A stretch of 29,755 nt of DNA from an uncultured Duganella sp. (GTDB taxonomy: Bacteria > Pseudomonadota > Gammaproteobacteria > Burkholderiales > Burkholderiaceae), in assembly GCA_946482335.1 (NCBI GenBank), contig CAMLRG010000054.1, positions 1 to 29,755 of the forward strand, in the 5' to 3' direction. A model generated the notes under the pieces. That model ran no database searches. It was not told the origin of the DNA and saw only the letters and a list, made by a program, of their open reading frames with translations. The translations under genes and the position numbers were made by a program. Of the stretch, positions 8,285-15,803 are shown piece by piece. The stretch's first letter is position 1, and every line of letters starts with the position of its first letter.

Positions 8285-9496
8285 ATGAGCCCCCAACCCG
8301 TGCCCCTGAAGTCCCCCACACGCTGGCGCCTTCCCCTGATCGGCCTGGTCGTACTGGGCATGGCGGGCGGCGGCTGGACTGTCATGCAATCGCAGGCCAA
8401 GCCGGCCGCACCGAAAAGCGCGGCGGCCCCGGCCAAGGTCCCCGTCCTCGAGCTGGCCAGTGCGGACGTGGCGCCGATTGCCGCGCGCCAGCTGGCCGTG
8501 GGTTTGCCACTGTCGGGCTCGCTGATCCCGGTCAGCCAGGCCACCGTCAAGTCCAAGGTCTCCGGCCAGGTGCACGAGGCGGCCTTGCGCGAGGGCGTCC
8601 CGGTGCAGCAGGGCCAGGTGCTGGCCCGCCTCGACCAGGCCGACTGGAAGGCGCGCCTGCAGCAACAGCAAGCGATGTTGGACGAGGCCCAGGCCAGGCT
8701 GGCCATGGCCGAGAAGAACGAGTACAACGCCAAGGCGCTGCTGTCCCAGAAATTCATTTCGCAAACCAGTTTCGACACCACGGCCAATGCCGTCGAACTG
8801 GCGCGCGCCAACGTCAAATCCGCTTCCGCCCTGGTCGAACTGGCCCGTATCGCGCTCAACGATAGCGTGATCCGCGCCCCGATCGGCGGAATCATCTCCA
8901 AACGTCATGTGCAGGCGGGCGATAAAGTCGCGCCTGACATGCCCGTCTACACCATCGTCGGCCTGCAGGAGCTGACGCTGGAGGCGCAAGTGCCCACCAC
9001 CGATATCCCGCGCGTGAAAGTCGGCCAGGAAGTCAGCTTCCAGGTCGACGGCTTCGCCAAGCGCGAATTCAGCGGCAAGGTGGCGCGCATCAACCCCACC
9101 ACCGAAGCCGGTTCGCGCGCGATGCTGGTCTATGTCAGCGTGGGCAATAGCGACGGCGCCCTGCGCGGCGGCATGTTCGCCAAGGGCAGCATCACCACCG
9201 AGAAGGGCCGCGAAGCGCCCGTCGTGCCGCTGGCCGCCCTGCGCGAAGAAGCCGGCCAGCAGGTGGTCTACGCGGTCGCCAATGGGGTGGTGGTGGCGCA
9301 GCCGGTCAAGCTGGGCTTGCGCAGCGACGATGAGGGCGTGGTCGAAGTGTCGGCAGGCCTGGACCCCGGCGCGCTGGTCCTGGTCGCCAAACTGGAAGGC
9401 ATCAAGCCTGGGTCCAAAGTCAAGCTGCCGCCGGGCCAGGCGCCGGGCAGCCAGCCCGCCGCCAAGCCGGCCATGCTGGCCACGGCCAAGGGCTAA
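8285..9496 (+). CDS. RND efflux periplasmic adaptor (membrane fusion protein)
   Basis: This adaptor bridges an RND pump and an outer-membrane channel in the periplasm. The 403-residue protein has an N-terminal hydrophobic anchor (about 16-34), a low-complexity Ala/Pro/Lys stretch, a first lipoyl half (about 85-118), an alpha-helical hairpin (about 120-195), a second lipoyl half ending in the typical NDSVIRAPIGGIISKRHVQAG, then beta-barrel and membrane-proximal domains. No lipobox cysteine is seen, so it is membrane-anchored rather than a lipoprotein. The ATG at 8285 is preferred to a GTG at 8234; neither has a strong ribosome site. The permease gene follows after 12 bp. The 190-bp gap to the divergent GGDEF-EAL gene must hold its promoter, but no convincing box was found. 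Confidence 0.93.
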   Translation: MSPQPVPLKSPTRWRLPLIGLVVLGMAGGGWTVMQSQAKPAAPKSAAAPAKVPVLELASADVAPIAARQLAVGLPLSGSLIPVSQATVKSKVSGQVHEAALREGVPVQQGQVLARLDQADWKARLQQQQAMLDEAQARLAMAEKNEYNAKALLSQKFISQTSFDTTANAVELARANVKSASALVELARIALNDSVIRAPIGGIISKRHVQAGDKVAPDMPVYTIVGLQELTLEAQVPTTDIPRVKVGQEVSFQVDGFAKREFSGKVARINPTTEAGSRAMLVYVSVGNSDGALRGGMFAKGSITTEKGREAPVVPLAALREEAGQQVVYAVANGVVVAQPVKLGLRSDDEGVVEVSAGLDPGALVLVAKLEGIKPGSKVKLPPGQAPGSQPAAKPAMLATAKG

Positions 9497-9508
9497 GGAG
9501 TCCAGGCC

Positions 9509-12500
9509 ATGTGGATCACCAAAATCTCGATCCGCCAGCCCGTCTTTGCCACCATGGTGATGGTGGCGCTGATGGTGCTCGGCATCTTCTCCTATCGCGG
9601 CCTGGGCGTGGAATCCATGCCCAACGTGCAATTCCCCTTCGCCGCGATTGAAGTGAACTATCCCGGCGCCTCGCCGGAAGCGGTCGAGAACGACCTGACC
9701 CGTCCGATCGAGGACATCCTCAACACCGTCAGCGGCGTCAAGACCATCCGCGCCAACTCGTGGGAAGGCAAGTCCGGCGTCTACCTCGAATTCGAGCTGT
9801 CCACCAATATGGACCGCGCCATGCAGGACGTGCGCGACAAGATCGCGCTGATCCGCCCGCGCTTCCCGCGCGAGGCGAAGGAACCCTTCATTGCGCGTGC
9901 CGAGGGCGAGAACGACCAGCCCATCGTCAACATCACCATGACCTCGGACAAGCGCAGCCTGCGCGAGCTGTCCACCATGACGGACCAGCTGATCGCCAAG
10001 CGATTCCAGGGCGTGCCGGGCGTGGGCCAGGTGCGCGTGTCGGGTACCACCAAGCGCCAGATGCAGGTCATCCCGCGCCCATCGGAGATGCGCGCGCACG
10101 GCGTTGGCGTGGATGAACTGGTGCGTGCCATCCAGGCCACCAATACCAACCTGCCGGCCGGCCGCATTTCCGCCGACGTGTCGGAATCGCTGGTGCGCGT
10201 GGAGGGCAAGCTGAAGGAAGCGCGCGAATTCAACAAGATCATCGTGGCGCGCCGCGCCAACGGCCCGGTCTACCTGGAACAGGTGGCCGACGTGGTCGAT
10301 GGCGAGGCGGAAGAACAATCGATCGCCCGCGTCAACGGCCAGCGCGGCATCTCGCTGGAAATCACCAAGGTGCAGGACGCCAACGTGGTGGAAGTCGGGA
10401 ATGGCGTCGCCAAAGTAGCCGAGAACCTGCAAAAGACCCTGCCGGCAGACATCAAGCTGCGCATCCTGGACAACCAGGCCGACCGCGTGCAAGCCCAGCT
10501 GGACAATGTGAAGCGCACCATCATCGAAGGCGCGGTGCTGACGATGGTGATCGTGTTCTTCTTCCTGCATTCCTGGCGTTCCACCGTGATCACCGGCCTG
10601 ACGCTGCCGATCGCGGTGCTGGCTTCCTTCATCGCCATGAAAGCCTTCGGCTTCACGCTGAACTTCCTGACCCTGATGGCGCTGTCACTGTGCATCGGCC
10701 TGCTGATCGACGATGCCATCGTGGTGCGCGAAAACATTGTGCGCCACCTCGGCTTCGGCAAGCACCACCGCAAGGCGGCGGAGGACGGCACCAATGAGAT
10801 CGGCGTGGCCGTGATGGCTACCACCTTCGCCATCGTCGCCGTGTTCGTGCCGGTAGCCTTCATGGATGGCATCATCGGCCGCTTCTTCCTGCAGTTCGGC
10901 GTGACGGTGACGGTGGCCGTGCTGGTGTCGTTGTTCGTCTCCTTCACGCTGGACCCGATGCTGTCGTCCGTGTGGCATGACCCGGTCAAGGACCGCTTCA
11001 AATACCTGCCGTGGCTGGGCCGTATCATGGAAAAGGTTGAGCATGGCGTGGAAAAGGTGCACGTGCTGTACGCCAGGGTGCTGGGCGTGGCGCTCACCTG
11101 GCGCAAGCTCACCCTGCTCACCGCCGTCGGCCTGTTCGGCGCCAGCCTGCTGCTGGTGCCGATGATCGGCGGCGAGATGTTCCCGAAAACCGACCAGGGC
11201 TGGATCAACCTGCAATTCAAGGTGCCGGTCGGCTCCAGCCTGGAATACAACGATGCCAAGGCCCGGCAGGTGGAAGCGGCGCTGAAGGATTTCCCGGAAA
11301 TCGACTCCATGCTGACCACCGTCGGCACCTGGGAAGGCCGCCATGTCACGCGCATCAACCTGCGCCTGACCGACATCAGGAAAACCCACCGCCGCTCGCA
11401 GGAAGCGCTGGAGCAGGCCATGCGCGCCCGCCTGGCGACGATCGGGGGCATTACGCAATCGTCCGGCTTCAAGCCGATCTTCATCGCCATCCTCGGCACC
11501 GACGAGGCCAAGCTGGAAGCGACGGCGCAAGAACTGATGGGCAAAATGCGCCAGATCAAGGGCGTGGCCGACATGGAATACAGCCAGGAAGGCGCCAACC
11601 CATCCGTGACCCTGAAAATCAATAATGAACTGGCCAGCGACCTGGGCTTGACGGTGCAGCAGATCGGTTCCGCCATGCGCCCCTTCGTGGGCGGCGACCA
11701 GGTCAGCTACTGGCTGGCCAGCGATGGGCAGAACTATGAAGTGAACGTGCAATTGCCGAAGTCGGGCCGGCAGCGCGTGTCCGACCTGGCCGACCTGTCG
11801 CTCGCCTCCAGCAAGACCGACGCCAATGGCAACCCGGTCATGGTGCCGCTGCGCCAGGTGGTCGATTTCGTGCCCTCCTTCAGCCCGCAAGTGCTGAAGC
11901 GCCAGGCCTTGCAGCGGCGCGTCGCCATCTATGCCGCCCACGAGGGCCGTCCCGGCGGCGACATCGACGCCGATGTGAAGAAGGCCATGGATTCGATGAC
12001 GCTGCCCGATGGCGTGCGCTTCGACGTGGCCGGCAACGCGCAGCAGATGGCCGAAACCATGAATGGCGCCATGATGGCGCTGGGCATCGCCATCGTCTTC
12101 ATCTACCTGGTGCTGGCCTCGCAGTTCGGCAGCTACCTGCAGCCGATCGCCATCATGGTTTCGCTGCCGATGTCGCTGATCGGCGTGCTGGTGGCCCTGC
12201 TGGCGACCGGCTCCACCCTCAACGTGTTCTCGGTGATCGGCGTGATCATGCTGATGGGCCTGGTGACCAAGAACGCCATCCTGCTGGTGGACTTCACCAA
12301 CCAGGGACAGCGCGAAGGCAAGGCGCAATTCCAGGCCATCATGGACGCCGGCCAGGTGCGCCTGCGCCCCATCCTGATGACGACGCTGGCAATGATTTTC
12401 GGCATGCTGCCGATGGCGATCGGCCTGGGCGAAGGCGGCGAGACGCAAGCCCCGATGGGCCGGGCCGTGATCGGCGGCGTGATCACGTCCACCCTGCTGA

Positions 12501-12631
12501 CCCTGGTGGTGGTGCCGGTGGCCTACACCTACCTCGACAATTTCGGCAGGCGCGCCAAGCGCTGGCTGCGCCGCGGCCACGACGCCGACGCCAAAGCCCC
12601 CGGCCAGCCCGGCGTCGCCGAAGCCGCCTGA
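9509..12631 (+). CDS. RND multidrug efflux permease
   Basis: This 1040-residue inner-membrane pump uses the proton gradient to export drugs or other amphiphiles. It starts with the family's MWITKISIRQPVFATM helix and has the twelve-helix, two-large-loop layout of HAE-type permeases. The proton relay is intact: Asp401-Asp402 in TM4 (GLLIDDAIVVREN) and the TM10 lysine in GLVTKNAILLVDF (about residue 920). The periplasmic pore-domain segment YPGASPEAVENDLTRPIED is standard. A strong AAGGAG ribosome site precedes it, 12 bp after the adaptor stop. No outer-membrane channel gene follows, so it probably recruits a TolC-like protein encoded elsewhere. The substrate cannot be told from sequence. Confidence 0.95.
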   Translation: MWITKISIRQPVFATMVMVALMVLGIFSYRGLGVESMPNVQFPFAAIEVNYPGASPEAVENDLTRPIEDILNTVSGVKTIRANSWEGKSGVYLEFELSTNMDRAMQDVRDKIALIRPRFPREAKEPFIARAEGENDQPIVNITMTSDKRSLRELSTMTDQLIAKRFQGVPGVGQVRVSGTTKRQMQVIPRPSEMRAHGVGVDELVRAIQATNTNLPAGRISADVSESLVRVEGKLKEAREFNKIIVARRANGPVYLEQVADVVDGEAEEQSIARVNGQRGISLEITKVQDANVVEVGNGVAKVAENLQKTLPADIKLRILDNQADRVQAQLDNVKRTIIEGAVLTMVIVFFFLHSWRSTVITGLTLPIAVLASFIAMKAFGFTLNFLTLMALSLCIGLLIDDAIVVRENIVRHLGFGKHHRKAAEDGTNEIGVAVMATTFAIVAVFVPVAFMDGIIGRFFLQFGVTVTVAVLVSLFVSFTLDPMLSSVWHDPVKDRFKYLPWLGRIMEKVEHGVEKVHVLYARVLGVALTWRKLTLLTAVGLFGASLLLVPMIGGEMFPKTDQGWINLQFKVPVGSSLEYNDAKARQVEAALKDFPEIDSMLTTVGTWEGRHVTRINLRLTDIRKTHRRSQEALEQAMRARLATIGGITQSSGFKPIFIAILGTDEAKLEATAQELMGKMRQIKGVADMEYSQEGANPSVTLKINNELASDLGLTVQQIGSAMRPFVGGDQVSYWLASDGQNYEVNVQLPKSGRQRVSDLADLSLASSKTDANGNPVMVPLRQVVDFVPSFSPQVLKRQALQRRVAIYAAHEGRPGGDIDADVKKAMDSMTLPDGVRFDVAGNAQQMAETMNGAMMALGIAIVFIYLVLASQFGSYLQPIAIMVSLPMSLIGVLVALLATGSTLNVFSVIGVIMLMGLVTKNAILLVDFTNQGQREGKAQFQAIMDAGQVRLRPILMTTLAMIFGMLPMAIGLGEGGETQAPMGRAVIGGVITSTLLTLVVVPVAYTYLDNFGRRAKRWLRRGHDADAKAPGQPGVAEAA

Positions 12632-12638
12632 CGAATTA

Positions 12639-12723
12639 AAAGTCGGGGTCAGCTCTGGCAACCGGACATTCGCGCTGCGCGAAGCGCAAAACTCCTCGAG
12701 AAGCCAGAGCTGACCCCGACTTT
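12639..12723. repeat. Long palindromic element A (GGGGTCAG core)
   Basis: Two perfect 21-bp inverted arms at 12639-12659 and 12703-12723 (starting AAAGTCGGGGTCAGCTCTGG) flank a 43-bp spacer. The spacer has its own nested hairpin, TTCGCG-CTG-CGCGAA at 12669-12683. The element begins 8 bp after the RND stop codon and ends 5 bp before the stop of the convergent small gene, so it could also act as a bidirectional terminator. Its GGGGTCAG core recurs in the palindrome at 26555-26640. This layout resembles paired REP (repetitive extragenic palindrome) units; the assignment is inference. Confidence 0.85.
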
Positions 12724-12728
12724 CAACT

Positions 12729-12902
12729 TTATTCCGGCGTTGTGGAGTCGGTTTCCTCGGTCTCGTAGCCGGCTTCGTCGGCTTCCTGCTCGCCGGCCGG
12801 CCGGTTCTTGGCTGCCTGCTTTTTCTGGGCCTTTTCCTCAGCCTTGCGCTTCTTTTCCAGCTCGCGCTGGCGCTTCTCGAAAGCAAAATTCGTTTTTGCC
12901 AT
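12729..12902 (-). CDS. Small Lys/Glu-rich basic protein, 57 aa
   Basis: A 57-residue frame begins MAKTNFAFEKRQRELEKKRK and continues with Lys/Glu/Ala/Gln-rich sequence, ending in an acidic tail (DEAGYETEETDSTTPE). The translation signal is among the strongest in the window: AGGAGGTGG ends about 5 bp before the ATG. From memory, similar short proteins beginning MAKTNFAFEKRQ are common, unannotated, in Burkholderiales, which supports a real gene. The pattern predicts one long charged helix followed by a disordered acidic end. No function is known to me; nucleic-acid or ribosome association would be a guess. It is convergent with the RND operon and lies directly downstream of xerD on the same strand. 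Confidence 0.8.
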   Translation of the reverse strand: MAKTNFAFEKRQRELEKKRKAEEKAQKKQAAKNRPAGEQEADEAGYETEETDSTTPE

Positions 12903-12958
12903 GGGACCACCTCCTGAAAGCCTACATTAGGCCGATTGCCGGCGCCGCGCAAACGAAA

Positions 12959-13861
12959 TTATCCGCGCGGATGATGTAACGCATGAATCTGCTTTAACCG
13001 CTCGCGGGCCACATGGGTGTAGATCTGGGTGGTGGAAATGTCGGAGTGGCCTAAAAGCAACTGCACCACGCGCAAGTCGGCACCGTGGTTCAGCAAATGG
13101 GTGGCAAACGCGTGCCGCAAGGTGTGCGGCGAGAGCGGCGCGCTGATGCCGGCCTTGGCGGCGTGCTTTTTCACCACCACCCAGAACATTTGCCGCGTCA
13201 TCGGCCCGCCGCGTCCGGTGACGAACAGGGCGTCGTCCTGCTGGCCCTCGAGGATGGCGCCGCGCGCTTCGCGCAAGTAGCGTTCGATCCACAAGCGCGC
13301 CTGCGCGCCGAAGGGCACCAGGCGCGTCTTGGCGCCCTTGCCGGTGATGCGCAGCACGCCATCGTTCATGCTCAGTTCGAGCGTCTTCAGCGCCACCAGT
13401 TCCGACACGCGCAAGCCGCTGGCATACATCAGCTCCAGCATGGTGCGGTCGCGCATGCCGAGCGGCGTGCGCAGGTCGGGCGCGGCCAGCAGCGCTTCCA
13501 CCTGGCCTTCGCTCAAGGTGTGCACGAAGCGCAGCGGCTGCTTGGCCGAGGCCATGCGCAGGCAGGGGTCGTCCGTGATGTGGCGCTGGCGCAGCGCCAG
13601 CTGGTAAAAGCGCTTCAGCGCCGACAGGCGGCGGTTGGCCGAGCTGGCCTTGGTGTCGGCGTGGCGCGCGGCGAAATACGCTTGCAGGTCGGCGGTGCCG
13701 GCCGCGTACAGGCTGGCCACCGACGGGCGCGCCGTTTCCAGCCAGCGCGCGAAGGCGGTCACGTCGCGCCGGTAGGCATCGAGGGAATTTTTCGACAAGC
13801 CATCCTCCAGCCACAGGCTGTCGCAGAACTCGTCGATCAGAGCAAGGTTGCCTGCTGCCAT
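12959..13861 (-). CDS. xerD: Tyrosine recombinase XerD
   Basis: XerD, with XerC, resolves chromosome dimers at dif during division. The 300-residue protein has the N-terminal SAM-like core-binding domain (about 5-95) and the catalytic domain with all residues present: Arg151 (SGLRVSEL), Lys175 (GKGAKTR), His246 and Arg249 (SPHTLRH), His272 (LLGHSDI) and nucleophile Tyr281 (TTQIYTHV). Length, N-terminus and the HLLNHGADLRVVQLLLGH segment are those of XerD rather than a phage integrase, and no attachment site or integrated element is near. The ATG at 13861 overlaps the 3' end of ogt by 25 bp, so translation is likely coupled to ogt. The ribosome site alone is weak. Confidence 0.93.
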   Translation of the reverse strand: MAAGNLALIDEFCDSLWLEDGLSKNSLDAYRRDVTAFARWLETARPSVASLYAAGTADLQAYFAARHADTKASSANRRLSALKRFYQLALRQRHITDDPCLRMASAKQPLRFVHTLSEGQVEALLAAPDLRTPLGMRDRTMLELMYASGLRVSELVALKTLELSMNDGVLRITGKGAKTRLVPFGAQARLWIERYLREARGAILEGQQDDALFVTGRGGPMTRQMFWVVVKKHAAKAGISAPLSPHTLRHAFATHLLNHGADLRVVQLLLGHSDISTTQIYTHVARERLKQIHALHHPRG

Positions 13862-14376
13862 TGGTACTCTTGATGCCCTTCATGGGCCAGCAGCCAGCGT
13901 TTCACGGCCAGGGTATAGCCGTTCTGGTCATCGCTGCCGGCAAAGCCGCCCAGGCCGGCGGCGCCGGTCACGCGGTGGCAGGGCACCAGCGGCGGGAATG
14001 GGTTGCTGCGGCATGCCTGGCCCACCGCGCGCGCCACCGAATCGAGGTGTTTGGCCAGCTCGCCATAGGTGCGCACCTGGCCGCGCGGGATTTCGCGCAG
14101 GGTCTGCCACACGCGGCGCTGGAAGGCGCTGCCGCGCATGGCCAGCGGCAAATCGAAGCGGTAGTCGGCATCGTCGCAATACGCCAGCAATTGCTGCACG
14201 GCTTGCTCCGCCACGGCATCGGCCGGCGCCAGCTCGGGCGTGCCTTCGGGCAGGTAAAACATTTCCGTCACCACGGCACCGGCCGTCCCGATACCCATGG
14301 CGCCGAACGGAAGGTGGACGATGGCACTGAAATTCTTGCCAACCTGTTGTATTTCGGTCACGGTTGCTCCATTCAT
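13837..14376 (-). CDS. ogt: Methylated-DNA--protein-cysteine methyltransferase
   Basis: This suicide repair enzyme takes alkyl groups from O6-alkylguanine (and O4-alkylthymine) in DNA onto its own cysteine. The 179-residue protein has the helix-turn-helix region RGSAFQRRVWQTLREIPRGQVRTYGELA, the arginine-finger stretch RAVGQACRSNP and the active site VPCHRV with Cys133. There is no AdaA-type domain, so it is the stand-alone Ogt type. The annotated ATG at 14376 has no clear ribosome site. A GTG five codons in (14361) sits 5 bp after GGAG and is a realistic alternative start giving 174 residues. Its 3' end overlaps xerD. Confidence 0.92.
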   Translation of the reverse strand: MNGATVTEIQQVGKNFSAIVHLPFGAMGIGTAGAVVTEMFYLPEGTPELAPADAVAEQAVQQLLAYCDDADYRFDLPLAMRGSAFQRRVWQTLREIPRGQVRTYGELAKHLDSVARAVGQACRSNPFPPLVPCHRVTGAAGLGGFAGSDDQNGYTLAVKRWLLAHEGHQEYQWQQATLL

Positions 14377-14689
14377 ACTGTGGCATTCATGCTACACCAG
14401 TGCGCCACGATAGGGCAAAAAAAAACGCACCCGCAGGTGCGTCTTGAGTCTTGTTGTCGTCGCCCCGGCCATCTAACCCCGCTTGTGGCGGCGGCCAACA
14501 GCATACTGTCAGGCGGCGTGTCTCCTCTATGTATCCGCGGCGCTGCCGCTAGTTCTTCTTCTCCACTCCCCACTAAATCCTGTGCCCGTAACCATCATGG
14601 TGCAAGCCGCACCGTTCGGGGGCGTCGCCATAGTAACCGAAGTTTTTGTTTATATCGTTATTTATTTTGAGCAACTTGACAAAGCCGGT
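14377..14689 (-). ncRNA. Gene-free stretch with candidate structured RNA or long dctP 3' UTR
   Basis: This 313-bp stretch between dctP and ogt has no good protein gene. Read on the minus strand from about 14640 to the terminator at 14417 it holds several stems: GGTGC-GGCTT-GCACC, GCGGC-AGC-GCCGC, ACAG-TATG-CTGT, and a long-range pairing of CGCCCC near the 5' end with GGGGCG near the 3' end. The AT-rich sequence upstream has a TTGTCA with AACGAT 17 bp on, a weak promoter match. A 34-residue frame (14631 to 14527, beginning MATPPNGAACTMMVTGTG) is present but has no ribosome site. It may be a small RNA of about 220 nt, a leader-peptide gene or only the 3' UTR of dctP. I match it to no known family. 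Confidence 0.4.
14417..14442 (-). terminator. Rho-independent terminator, minus strand
   Basis: On the minus strand a perfect 7-bp stem ACGCACC / GGTGCGT (14442-14436 with 14431-14425) with a 4-nt loop is followed by an unbroken run of T residues to 14417. This is the cleanest intrinsic terminator in the window. It ends transcripts coming from dctP or the intervening candidate RNA, and isolates ogt-xerD, whose first codon is 41 bp further on. Confidence 0.9.
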
Positions 14690-15682
14690 TTACTTTGCTG
14701 CTTCCCGGTTGATGGCCTGGATCAAGTCTTTGCCGATGCGGTCGGCCATCTGCTTCTGGACCGGCAGCAGGACTTGGCGCCACATCGCTTGCTCTTGCGC
14801 GCTGAGGTTGTAGATCTGGGTCTTGCCGGATTTGCGGATCGCTTCCAGCGCCAGGTCGTTGTCGCGCTGGGCAATCGCTTTCTCGTACGTGGTGGCGTCC
14901 CGCATCGCCCCTTCCAGCTTGCTGCGGATATCCTGCGGCAAGCCATCCCAGAACTTCTTGTTGACGATGACAGCATAGCCCAGGTAGCCGTGGTTGGAAA
15001 TGGTCAGGTGCTTTTGCACCTCGTGCATCTTTTGCGTAAACATATTGGAGGGCGGATTCTCGGTGCCATCCACCACGCCGGTCTGCAAGGCCATATACGC
15101 TTCGGAGAAAGCCAGCGACTGCGGGACGGCGCCCAGCGCGCGCATTTGCGCATCGAGCACCTTGGACGACTGGATGCGCATCTTCAAGCCCTTGAAGTCG
15201 GCCGGCACGCGCAACTGGCGGTTGGCCGACATGACCTTGAAACCATTGTCCCAGTACGCCAGCCCGGTAATGCCCTTGGTTTCCAGCTTTTTCAGCAAGG
15301 TCTTGCCGATCGGCCCTTCGGTCACGTTGTACAGCGCCGTCTTGTTGGGGAAGATATAGGGCAGGTCGAAGACTTCGAATTCCTTCACCCCCAGCGGGCC
15401 GAATTTGGCCAGCGACGGCGCCAGCATCTGCACCGCGCCCAGCTGCAAGGCTTCCAGTTCTTCCTTGTCCTTGTACAGCTGGCTGTTGGGGTAGACCTGC
15501 ACCTTGACGCGGCCGGCCGTGGCTTTTTCCGCCAGCAGCCTGAAACGCTCGGCCGCCTGTCCTTTGGGGGTGTCGGGCGCCACCACGTGGCTGAACTTGA
15601 TGACGATGGGCGCTTGGGCCAGGGCCTGGGACGTGACAAGGGCGGCCGCGCCGAAGGCGGCCAGGAGGGGCTTCAATTGCAT
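14690..15682 (-). CDS. dctP: TRAP transporter substrate-binding protein DctP
   Basis: DctP is the periplasmic binding component of tripartite C4-dicarboxylate transporters. The 330-residue protein has a Sec signal peptide (cleavage likely after SQALA, residue 22), then IVIKFSHVVAPDTPKGQAA, typical of DctP. The conserved ligand-carboxylate arginine is in GLKMRIQSS (Arg169), and the GVVDGTENPPSNM hinge segment is also typical. A GGGAGA ribosome site precedes the ATG at 15682. The membrane partners dctQ and dctM are not downstream, where a terminator and ogt lie instead. The divergent dctS-dctR pair is the expected regulator. Dicarboxylates such as succinate, malate or fumarate are the likely ligands, by family. 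Confidence 0.92.
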   Translation of the reverse strand: MQLKPLLAAFGAAALVTSQALAQAPIVIKFSHVVAPDTPKGQAAERFRLLAEKATAGRVKVQVYPNSQLYKDKEELEALQLGAVQMLAPSLAKFGPLGVKEFEVFDLPYIFPNKTALYNVTEGPIGKTLLKKLETKGITGLAYWDNGFKVMSANRQLRVPADFKGLKMRIQSSKVLDAQMRALGAVPQSLAFSEAYMALQTGVVDGTENPPSNMFTQKMHEVQKHLTISNHGYLGYAVIVNKKFWDGLPQDIRSKLEGAMRDATTYEKAIAQRDNDLALEAIRKSGKTQIYNLSAQEQAMWRQVLLPVQKQMADRIGKDLIQAINREAAK

Positions 15683-15724
15683 GGTGTCTCCCGGCGATTT
15701 TGGTGCATTATTATTCTCAGCTTA

Positions 15725-15771
15725 TATTGTGTCACCGAAATAGTGGCATACAACTGTGGAAACCCACAATA
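15725..15771. promoter_or_regulatory. Nested inverted repeats in the dctP-dctS divergent region
   Basis: The 121-bp divergent region contains TATTGTG at 15725-15731 and its exact inverse CACAATA at 15765-15771. Nested in this is TGTGG-AAAC-CCACA at 15755-15768. Palindromes of this sort between a binding-protein gene and its FixJ/NarL-type regulator are plausible DctR operators serving both directions. The assignment is by position and symmetry only. Confidence 0.4.
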
Positions 15772-15803
15772 CAAGCGGATACCGGATCCGATACCCTCGG
15801 CGC

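Noticed and set aside
8237..10570. 777-codon open frame on the minus strand across the RND operon
   Set aside because: Antisense shadow of well-conserved adaptor and permease genes; His/Gly/Asp-rich composition typical of reverse frames in high-GC DNA.
10685..12952. 755-codon minus-strand frame through the end of the RND permease and the palindrome
   Set aside because: Shadow frame; the real gene inside its 5' end is the 57-residue protein in a different frame with a strong ribosome site.
12959..13861. Phage or integrative-element integrase
   Set aside because: Sequence is of XerD type, it overlaps a housekeeping gene, and no attachment repeats or mobile genes are nearby.
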